From CAZMXS01 sp964570325 (GTDB lineage: Bacteria; Verrucomicrobiota; Kiritimatiellia; CAIQIC01; CAZMXS01): a DNA stretch of 28,557 nt. Positions 1-6,912 of the stretch are shown here, in pieces. Each line of letters begins with the position of its first letter. Within the stretch, counting starts at the first letter, position 1. A model generated the notes under the pieces. The model was not told the DNA's origin. It saw only the letters and a list, made by a program, of their open reading frames with translations, and ran no database searches. The translations under genes and the position numbers were made by a program. The stretch is taken from positions 1 to 28,557 of the forward strand of contig CAZMXS010000059.1 of assembly GCA_964570325.1 (NCBI GenBank), written 5' to 3'.

Positions 1-21
1 TTGATTCCGCCCTCTTCCTAG

Positions 22-732
22 CTATCCCTGCATGAAGAAAGGCCAAAGACGAGGTTGGTGCTTTGCACCAATATGCTGTCCGTCGGCCTTGACATCTCGC
101 GCCTGGCGCTCATGATCGTTAATGGCCAACCGCTGACGACAGCCGAGTACATCCAGGCCAGCAGTCGTGTTGGCCGTGATCGCGTGCCGGGAATCGTGAT
201 GGCCAATTACAACCGGCGCCGGCCGCGCGACCTGTCTCATTTCGAGAACTTTCGCCCTTACCATGAATCTTTTTATCGCTTTGTCGAACCCACCAGTGTG
301 ACGCCGTTCGCTGCGCCGGCGCGCTACCGAGCGCTGCACGCCGCGCTGGTCATGCTGATGCGGCACGGCGTGGGACTCCGGCGCAATGAAGACGCATTCC
401 GGATGGACCCCGCCGACGGAAGGATCCGAAAAGCCGTGGATCTGTTTCTGGCCCGTTGCCGGCGCGCCGATCCGACGGTTGCCAAGGAAGTCCAAGACCA
501 GGTGGAGCGCCTGCTGAGTGAATGGACCCAGCACAAGGGTCAAGCGCTCCATTATCGCAGCCGGGACCTGGCGCTGCCGGGCCTGCTGCGCAACATCTAT
601 GACCCGCCCGAGAAGGGACTATGGGAGACGATGCAGTCCATGCGCAGCGTGGATCGAACCGCCCACATTCGTGTGGTGCGCCCCCGTCACAGAGCGCCAG
701 AGGGGAGGGGCCGTGCCGCGGATCAAGCTTGA
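22..732 (+). CDS. drmA: DrmA-like helicase, C-terminal fragment (5' truncated or interrupted)
   Basis: This is the end of an SF2-type helicase resembling DrmA, the helicase of DISARM phage-defence systems, thought to act on DNA together with DrmB. Visible are helicase motif V (TNMLSVGLDISR, about bases 67-102) and motif VI (QASSRVGRDR, about 151-180). A basic, helical C-terminal region follows, ending in 'SMRSVDRTAHIRVV', the style of DrmA C-termini. The Walker A and B half would lie to the left of the window. The frame is open only from base 22, because a TAG stands in frame at 19-21, so the true start is not here. Either the gene is interrupted, or the first twenty bases hold a frameshift or assembly error. 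The 3' end overlaps the next gene by 20 bases, which suggests translational coupling. Family assignment rests on motif and neighbour resemblance. Confidence 0.8.
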   Translation, partial: LSLHEERPKTRLVLCTNMLSVGLDISRLALMIVNGQPLTTAEYIQASSRVGRDRVPGIVMANYNRRRPRDLSHFENFRPYHESFYRFVEPTSVTPFAAPARYRALHAALVMLMRHGVGLRRNEDAFRMDPADGRIRKAVDLFLARCRRADPTVAKEVQDQVERLLSEWTQHKGQALHYRSRDLALPGLLRNIYDPPEKGLWETMQSMRSVDRTAHIRVVRPRHRAPEGRGRAADQA

Positions 733-2587
733 AGTCCGGCAGTCCCAGGCGATCTACCAAGCCGCCGTCGGCGCGCTGGTGCAGATCGGCGGACACTCGC
801 TGGCGCCCTGCGACATCCGTTTTTGGGAGCAGGACGGCGATGCCGTGGACCTGCCTCGCCTCAGCCGCCTTTTCGGCGGGCTCTCCTTCCGCAAGGCGCC
901 CGCGCTGGAAAAGCATGGCGCGGTGGAGGTCGGCGGCCGCATCCCAGCCGTGCGGTTCCCGCGCTGGATGTACTGCCCCAAGTGCCGGCGCATGTACGCG
1001 GACCCCACCAGTGATGGTCGGCTCGAGGATGCGATGATCTGTCCCGGTGAAAAATGCCAAAAAGCCGGTATTGTTCTCGCGCCCATGCCCTGGGTCATGG
1101 TCTGCGCAAACGGACACATGGAGGACTTGCCGTGGCAAATGCTGGTCCACCGCGCGGCGAAGGAGCAGCGGCAGATTACCTGCCGCGCCTTTGACCAGCT
1201 ACGGTTTCTCTCGGCGGACGCCAAAGGACACCGGGCGCGGATTTGCTGCGATAAGTGCCATGCAAACATGGACTTGGGCGCGCTGCGGAGCCGGGAGTTC
1301 CTGGAGTCAGTCAAGTGTCCGGGGAATCAGCCGTGGCTGCGCAATGAAGAGCCCTGTGATGCAAAAGCGGGCCCGGATGGCGCGCTGGCCGTGGCGGGAT
1401 TGGGCGACTTCTTCGTTCATTACCCGGTTGTGATCAGCGCCCTCGACATCCCCCCCGAATCGCGCCTTAACCCGCGCGATGACCTGGGCCGGAAACTTCG
1501 CCAGCATGGCGACTGGAAAAGACTCCAGGAAATGTATCAAGAACACGGGCTGGCCAATCCGGTGGTGAGGAATCTGATCGCGTCGCTGGCGATGCATTTC
1601 CGTTGCCCGCCCGAAGCGGTTCGCGATCACTTGGCGCCCATCCGCGACACAGCGGATTGCGCGCCGGCCACGATGTTCCCGATCGCCAAAAGTCACGTCT
1701 TGCGCGCGGAAGAATACCGCGCCTTTTTGAAACGCATCCCAGACTACCGCGAGTACGAACGATTCATCACGGTTTCCCAGACCGACGCCTGGTGTGACTT
1801 CCTCAAACGCCAAAAACCGGGCAAGAGCCGGGGAGCCGCGGGCCGCCGGGTGCATGAACTGGTTGGGGCGCCGCGCCTGCGGGAGGTCCGGGCCTTGCAG
1901 GGTTTCACGCGCGTACGTCCGTTGGGAGCCGGCCAGGTTCGGCTGGTGCCCGCCGACCTGGTGGGCCAAAGTTCCTGGTTGCCGGTCGCTGAGTTTTTTG
2001 GCGAAGGGATTTTTTTCACTCTGAACCGGCGCGCCCTGCTGGATTGGAACGATCGGCCCGCCGTTCAGCAACGGACGGCCGATGTTCGCCGGCGGTATGA
2101 AGCTTCGTTCATGAAGGAGCGCCTCGAAACGCCCGAAAACCTGCTCCCGGCTTTTGTGGCGCTGCATACATTGGCGCACCTGTTGATTCGCGCAATGGAA
2201 TTCGAGTGCGGCTATCCCGTCGCGGCCCTGCGCGAGCGGCTCTATTTCAGCGCCGGTGACGCGGGCATGGCCGGGGTTTTGATTTATCTGGCGGCCGGCG
2301 AACCGGGCGGTTCGTTGGGCGGCATCGCCCAACTCGCCGAGCCTGACCGATTCATGCGCTTGCTGCTGCGCGGCGTAAATGCCGCTGAATGGTGCGCGCT
2401 CGATCCGGTCTGCGGCGAGCATGAAGGGCGCGGCACAGATGGCTTGAATCGCGCCGCGTGTCACGCTTGCTGCCTGCTGCCCGAGACAAGCTGCGAGTGC
2501 GGCAATCTGTTGCTTGATCGCAGTCTCGTGGTGGCCGGCCCCGGACCGGATGCTTGCGGGCTGTTCGACGAAGCGGAGCGAACCTGA
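713..2587 (+). CDS. drmB: DrmB-like DUF1998 zinc-binding protein
   Basis: This 624-residue protein resembles DrmB, the DUF1998 partner of DrmA in DISARM, where the two form a DNA-binding complex. The N-terminal third has paired cysteines (CPKC at about residues 88-91, C110/C115). Next come a 'CANGHMEDLPW' block at 131-141, typical of DrmB, and CCDKC at 178-182, so several structural zinc sites are likely. The C-terminal DUF1998 region holds 'HTLAHLLIRAMEFECGYP' and ends in a cysteine cluster (ACHACCLLPETSCECGN). I chose the GTG at 713. It follows a strong purine-rich ribosome site (GGGGAGGGG, 702-710), and the upstream extension to 518 is only the shadow of drmA in another frame. It overlaps drmA by 20 bases and ends one base before the next ATG. 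Confidence 0.85.
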   Translation: MPRIKLEVRQSQAIYQAAVGALVQIGGHSLAPCDIRFWEQDGDAVDLPRLSRLFGGLSFRKAPALEKHGAVEVGGRIPAVRFPRWMYCPKCRRMYADPTSDGRLEDAMICPGEKCQKAGIVLAPMPWVMVCANGHMEDLPWQMLVHRAAKEQRQITCRAFDQLRFLSADAKGHRARICCDKCHANMDLGALRSREFLESVKCPGNQPWLRNEEPCDAKAGPDGALAVAGLGDFFVHYPVVISALDIPPESRLNPRDDLGRKLRQHGDWKRLQEMYQEHGLANPVVRNLIASLAMHFRCPPEAVRDHLAPIRDTADCAPATMFPIAKSHVLRAEEYRAFLKRIPDYREYERFITVSQTDAWCDFLKRQKPGKSRGAAGRRVHELVGAPRLREVRALQGFTRVRPLGAGQVRLVPADLVGQSSWLPVAEFFGEGIFFTLNRRALLDWNDRPAVQQRTADVRRRYEASFMKERLETPENLLPAFVALHTLAHLLIRAMEFECGYPVAALRERLYFSAGDAGMAGVLIYLAAGEPGGSLGGIAQLAEPDRFMRLLLRGVNAAEWCALDPVCGEHEGRGTDGLNRAACHACCLLPETSCECGNLLLDRSLVVAGPGPDACGLFDEAERT

Positions 2588-2588
2588 C

Positions 2589-3746
2589 ATGCCTCGTCTG
2601 CACATGCCGGGATTCGAAGACCTGACTCCCGATCAGGATCGCGTCCTGCGTCTGCCGGACGATGGACGATATTTGATCTACGGCCCGCCGGGAACCGGCA
2701 AGACCGTGGTCGCGCTGCTGCGCGCCGTGGCGATGCGGCAGCGCAACCGACCGCCCTGCATCCTCATGTACAATCGGCTCTTGAACGATTATTGCCAGCA
2801 GATGCTGGCGCGGCGGAGCATCCGCCTGGAGGTTCAGCGATACCATCGTTGGTTCGTCCTGCACTACAAGCGGCATTATGGCGAATGGCCGCCTGAATGT
2901 GTTGGCGCGGACGGCTGCGTGCGGCGATTTCGTTACGATTGGCCGAGCATTCTGCATGCCTGTGCCGCTCGCAACCCGCCGGTTGCGCCCAGTTCAACGC
3001 CGCTCTTTATTGACGAAGGCCAGGATCTTGCGCCAGGTTTCTACGAATACGCCGGCCTGCATTTCAGCCACATCATGGTATTTGCGGATGAGAATCAGAT
3101 GCTCAATGAAACGGAGAACTCCACGCTTGCGACCATCTGCGAGAAATTGCTGATCCCCGAGGCCCATCGCCTGCGCCTGCATATCAATCAACGCAATACG
3201 CAGCAGATCGCCAGAGTGGCGGAGCAGTTCTATGTGGGTTTGGAGTCCGGGAAACCTGATATACCGAACCGGGTCGGTCCCGTTCCATACCTGATTGATT
3301 ACGCCGATGTCCGCTTTTTTGCCGAACGCATTTTGCGCCACGTCCGCCTGCATCCGCAATTCCTGGTGGCGGTTGTCACCGCCAACAACCGCAGCCAGGA
3401 TATTATGCGGGCCCAATTGGAACCGTTGTGCCGCCGCAGCCAGGTTGCATTTCAGGTTTATCGCTCAGCCCATCCCACCCGCGTGGATTTCAGTGCGCCC
3501 GGAATTATCCTGCTGAATCAGCAGAGCTTGAAGGGGTTGGAATTTGACAGTGTGCTCATCGCGGACTTGCACGAGCATTATATCCGGCGCGACAGTTCCG
3601 CGCACAAGATGATCCTCTATGTCGCCACCTCGCGCGCGCGGGAGCGGTTGTATCTTCTTCATGACCGAACACGGGAGTGCCCGGTTCTGGCCGACATGCC
3701 GGGGCCCGAAGTGCTGAATCGAAGCAGCCTGGATCGTACGAGGTGA
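2589..3746 (+). CDS. UvrD-type SF1 helicase, short form
   Basis: This 385-residue SF1 helicase/ATPase is predicted to unwind or translocate on DNA. Motifs in order are Walker A GPPGTGKT (residues 32-39), motif II IDEGQD (141-146, with Gly where most UvrD proteins have Ala), motif III FADENQM (165-171) and motif IV NQRNTQQI (200-207). Motif V KGLEFDSVLIADL (315-327) and motif VI YVATSRARERLYLL (344-357) follow. At 385 residues it is about half the length of UvrD/Rep and lacks the large 1B/2B insertions. It has no recognisable nuclease domain. The ATG at 2589 starts one base after the drmB stop, and a longer in-frame start inside drmB (2514) is unlikely. Its position between drmB and two further cluster genes suggests a component of the same system. 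It may be a distant paralogue of the helicase half of the NERD gene at 5281. Confidence 0.85.
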   Translation: MPRLHMPGFEDLTPDQDRVLRLPDDGRYLIYGPPGTGKTVVALLRAVAMRQRNRPPCILMYNRLLNDYCQQMLARRSIRLEVQRYHRWFVLHYKRHYGEWPPECVGADGCVRRFRYDWPSILHACAARNPPVAPSSTPLFIDEGQDLAPGFYEYAGLHFSHIMVFADENQMLNETENSTLATICEKLLIPEAHRLRLHINQRNTQQIARVAEQFYVGLESGKPDIPNRVGPVPYLIDYADVRFFAERILRHVRLHPQFLVAVVTANNRSQDIMRAQLEPLCRRSQVAFQVYRSAHPTRVDFSAPGIILLNQQSLKGLEFDSVLIADLHEHYIRRDSSAHKMILYVATSRARERLYLLHDRTRECPVLADMPGPEVLNRSSLDRTR

Positions 3747-3750
3747 ATCC

Positions 3751-5271
3751 ATGAGAGACACATTATTGCCGGGAATGGGGCCTTGGGCGGCGCCGAGCCG
3801 GGCGCCGGAAGAACTGCGCCTGTTTTATGCCACCAATGCCACCAATTTGTTGGGCATCCTGGGCTCCGGACTGGTGCGCCCGAAGAGCGGATGGCCCAAG
3901 TTTACCCCGGATTTCCAAGAAGCTGTGCCGGGATACATTCCCTTGTTCGTGGGCGGCGCGCCGCTCGAGCAGCTTGACTGCGTGACGCGGCACGATCCTA
4001 ACGATCTGCCCGTTCTGATCGAGTTCCATGCGGCCTTGTGGCGGGGCGACAGGGTGCTCGGTCTTGATGCGGCCGGACAACCGCAGTCGGTGTCGCTTCC
4101 AACCATCCCGGCTGGCGTACAGGTTCTGCTGGTCCAAGGCGCCGTCCCACTGGCGGATGCCGGCCCGGTTTACTTTGGGAGCAAGGAAGCCGCCACACGA
4201 TTTGAGAGCTATTGTTTCACCATGTCCAACACCCGGGCTGATCTGCTGATGCGCGTACATTCTTTTTCCCAAGTGGCGAATATTCATTTTCAACCGCCAG
4301 TTGCTCCCCTCATTCCCGAAGGCGCGGATCAGGCGAATTCCATGGTGGCGATGCGTCGAGCGGACGCCATGGGCGGTATCCTGGCGGCGCTGCTGAACGC
4401 CACCAGCAATGCCGGCGCCGCAATCATCCGCCGGCAGTTTCCCCAGTGGCGCATTCCATCCGCGAAACGCAATGTGGATGCTGGCAATCTCGCGCCCGAA
4501 GTGGTGCGGGTCATTGAATCCTGGATCCGGGACGAGCGGCGCCAAACCGATGACCCCGAGGCGCTATTGCTCTCGGTCACGCTTGATTATTTGGTTAAGC
4601 TGCAGCGGGGCGCCGGTCTTGCGCCGGAGGCCCTCTTGGATCATGTGGCCAAGCAAGCCGCGCCAACATCCGCCGAGCGCCAGGCCGCGCTGCACGAACG
4701 GTTGCAGGCCATTCGCGCATCCGTGCTTCAAGATCAGGATCCAGGGGTGGTCTTGGCGCAAGGATCGCCTGTGCTCCATGGACTGCTCCTGTTCCTCCTC
4801 GATTCGGAATACCGGGATGAGCGCGTGCCGCCGAGCGGGTGCAACCCCACGCCCGACGCGCTTTTGATGGCGGATATTCTGCGAGGCGCGCTTAACGGCT
4901 GGAGTCGCCTGCCGACGTCCTTGCGGGGTGAACCCCAAGCCGAGCTTGCGGTGGGTTACGCAATGGCCAGACTGGCCAATCGGCTTCCCGGTTCGGTCCA
5001 ATTCCCTGAACGCGCATTTGCGTGGGCGGATGATGAAAGTGAACTGGCGGCCATCCTGGCCGAGGTTGCGCGCGCGTTGACGGAGAAGATTGACCTGCGG
5101 GGCCTGCGCCAGATAGCGCACGACCGGCACGCCCAACGCATCGAAGTGCAAATAAAGGCCGGACCTGGGAAACGCGGCGCGACCCGCAAACTGGTTCGCA
5201 CCATCAAGACCACGGGGAGGAAGGTCAAGTCAGCGGTGCTGCGCATCGCGCTGGATCTGCCGTGGGCATAG
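3751..5271 (+). CDS. Unrecognised 506-residue protein in the DrmAB cluster; possible ADP-ribosyltransferase-like N-terminus
   Basis: I do not recognise this family with confidence. The first 180 residues contain 'LFYATNATNLLGILGSGLV' (about 24-42), then 'GYIPLFV', and later 'AVPLADAGPVYFGSKEA'. This order loosely recalls DarT/DUF4433-type ADP-ribosyltransferases (Y-x-T...NL..IL..GL, then YVPFYF, then IPLS...I.F.SEE), but the similarity is weak and no catalytic residues can be assigned. The remaining 320 residues look mainly helical and Leu/Ala-rich. The C-terminus (about 460-506) is strongly basic, with many Lys and Arg, suggesting nucleic-acid contact. No signal peptide or membrane segment is seen. 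The ATG follows the upstream stop by four bases and the next gene begins nine bases after its stop, so it is firmly inside the operon. A role as effector or sensor of the cluster is inference. Confidence 0.7.
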   Translation: MRDTLLPGMGPWAAPSRAPEELRLFYATNATNLLGILGSGLVRPKSGWPKFTPDFQEAVPGYIPLFVGGAPLEQLDCVTRHDPNDLPVLIEFHAALWRGDRVLGLDAAGQPQSVSLPTIPAGVQVLLVQGAVPLADAGPVYFGSKEAATRFESYCFTMSNTRADLLMRVHSFSQVANIHFQPPVAPLIPEGADQANSMVAMRRADAMGGILAALLNATSNAGAAIIRRQFPQWRIPSAKRNVDAGNLAPEVVRVIESWIRDERRQTDDPEALLLSVTLDYLVKLQRGAGLAPEALLDHVAKQAAPTSAERQAALHERLQAIRASVLQDQDPGVVLAQGSPVLHGLLLFLLDSEYRDERVPPSGCNPTPDALLMADILRGALNGWSRLPTSLRGEPQAELAVGYAMARLANRLPGSVQFPERAFAWADDESELAAILAEVARALTEKIDLRGLRQIAHDRHAQRIEVQIKAGPGKRGATRKLVRTIKTTGRKVKSAVLRIALDLPWA

Positions 5272-5280
5272 GAAATTCGG

Positions 5281-6879
5281 ATGATGCGAATGATCCCTTC
5301 ATCGCCGTCAAGTCAAGCCAGCCTGGCGGAACGGAAAGTTTTTTATGCCCTGAAGAACTGTGCGTGGTCAGACGCCACAATTTGCCTCCATTCTTTGGGA
5401 TTACCGCGCCACGCATACAAGGCCTGTTGCGAGCTCGATTTTGTCATTGTGGGCCCTGCGGGACTCTATGCCTTGGAAGTCAAGGGCGGCGGAGTATCGC
5501 GAGGATCCGATGGAGTGTGGACGATGACGGATCGCACGGGCCAAGTTTACCGGCATCATGAAGGGCCCTTCCGACAGGTTCAAGGGAACTTCTTCGCGCT
5601 GTTGGATCAGTTGAGAAAACACATTCCAATCGCTGAGTTGAATGACATCCCCAAGGGCTGGGGGGTTGTCCTGCCCGATTGCGTCTTCGACGTTGCCAGC
5701 GTGGAATGGGAGGACGCCACTATCGCCGATCAACGTTGGATGTGTGAATTGGCGCCATGGTTGGAGAATCTTATTCGCTATTACCGGAAGCAAGCCGGCC
5801 ATGCGGCGGCAAACCCGGTGCGGCCTGAAGTGCTGCGCAAGCTGATGGGCGTGCTCCGGCCCCAGTTCGAGCAGGTGCCTTCCCTTGCAGGCGCCCTTGA
5901 TGCGGCCGAGCAGACGCTTGCCGCGTTGACGGAAGACCAATGCCTTGCGGTTGATATTCTGGCCGCTAACCCGCGTGTCTTGTGCAGCGGCGGCGCCGGT
6001 ACCGGTAAAACCTTCCTGGCCCTGGAACTGGCGCGCCGGCAGCTCGCGGAAGATCAAAAGGTGACGATTTGTTGCGCTTCGCCCTGGTTGCGGAACTTCC
6101 TTGATGCGCGGATTAGTCATGCGGCCTTGCAGGTTTTAAGCATCGGCCAGGCGCGGCGCGCGGGGGATCGAGCGGCCCCCGCGGAGGTGCTGATCGTTGA
6201 TGAGGCGCAGGATTTGATGAACATGGATGACCTCGCCATCCTGGACCAAATGGTAGCGGGCGGTCTTGCTGGCGGCACATGGGCATTCTTTTTTGACCGC
6301 AACAACCAGACTGGATTGGTGGGCCGATGGGATCCGAAGGCCTTGGAATATCTTCGCTCGCTGGGCGCAATGAACGTTCCACTGACGCGGAATTGTCGAA
6401 ACACACGTCCGATTGTTGAGGAAGTTCAGCGGCGCACGGGGTGTGATATGGGCCATCCGGAACAGGGCGAAGGTCCGCGGGTGGAAGTGATCGAAGCCGA
6501 GGGGCCCCAGTCATCGGCGCGCAGGACGGAAGAAGTCATTCGGAGACTCCTTGCCGCGGGCGTCGGCATGTCCCACATTACCATCCTTTCGCCCCGCCCC
6601 TGGATCGAGTCGTGCGCTTCGCGTTTATCCGAACCGCTCGCGCTCGATGTCATTCAATTGGACGAATTCAGTATGCGCGGGTTTCCGCCGCCACGTATCA
6701 GCTTCGCGCGTATCCCGGATTTCAAGGGTTTGGAGAACACCGCCATCGTCATGGTGGATGTGGACCCGACCCGCTTGGTTGCCCATCCTCCGGCTTGGCT
6801 CTACGTGGGGATGAGCCGCGCGCGGACCTATTTGGCCATGGTGATGGAAGGCCCGGCTCGCGGCGATGGTCCGTTGTGA
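5281..6879 (+). CDS. NERD nuclease-domain / SF1 helicase fusion
   Basis: This 532-residue protein has two parts. Residues about 15-135 form a NERD (nuclease-related) domain. The restriction-endonuclease-like core is visible as D53 in 'CELDFVIVGPAGLYALEVKGG' with E66 and K68, the D...ExK pattern. Residues about 215-525 form a UvrD-like SF1 helicase: Q-motif LTEDQ, Walker A GGAGTGKT (237-244), motif II LIVDEAQD (304-311), motif III FFFDRNNQ and motif IV NCRNTRPI. Motif V FKGLENTAIVMVDVD and motif VI YVGMSRARTYLAMV follow. NERD-helicase proteins occur widely on plasmids and in defence islands. Here the fusion closes the DrmA/DrmB cluster, nine bases after the preceding gene. The start could be the ATG at 5281, 5284 or 5290. 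It converges on cysN, with only 33 bases between the two stops and no clear terminator. Confidence 0.87.
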   Translation: MMRMIPSSPSSQASLAERKVFYALKNCAWSDATICLHSLGLPRHAYKACCELDFVIVGPAGLYALEVKGGGVSRGSDGVWTMTDRTGQVYRHHEGPFRQVQGNFFALLDQLRKHIPIAELNDIPKGWGVVLPDCVFDVASVEWEDATIADQRWMCELAPWLENLIRYYRKQAGHAAANPVRPEVLRKLMGVLRPQFEQVPSLAGALDAAEQTLAALTEDQCLAVDILAANPRVLCSGGAGTGKTFLALELARRQLAEDQKVTICCASPWLRNFLDARISHAALQVLSIGQARRAGDRAAPAEVLIVDEAQDLMNMDDLAILDQMVAGGLAGGTWAFFFDRNNQTGLVGRWDPKALEYLRSLGAMNVPLTRNCRNTRPIVEEVQRRTGCDMGHPEQGEGPRVEVIEAEGPQSSARRTEEVIRRLLAAGVGMSHITILSPRPWIESCASRLSEPLALDVIQLDEFSMRGFPPPRISFARIPDFKGLENTAIVMVDVDPTRLVAHPPAWLYVGMSRARTYLAMVMEGPARGDGPL

Positions 6880-6912
6880 AGCCGGATCGGCTGCCGGTGC
6901 GGCCGGGTGGGC

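Noticed and set aside
518..712. Upstream extension of the drmB frame to a GTG at 518
   Set aside because: It lies wholly inside drmA in another frame, has no DrmB-like residues, and a good ribosome site precedes the GTG at 713.
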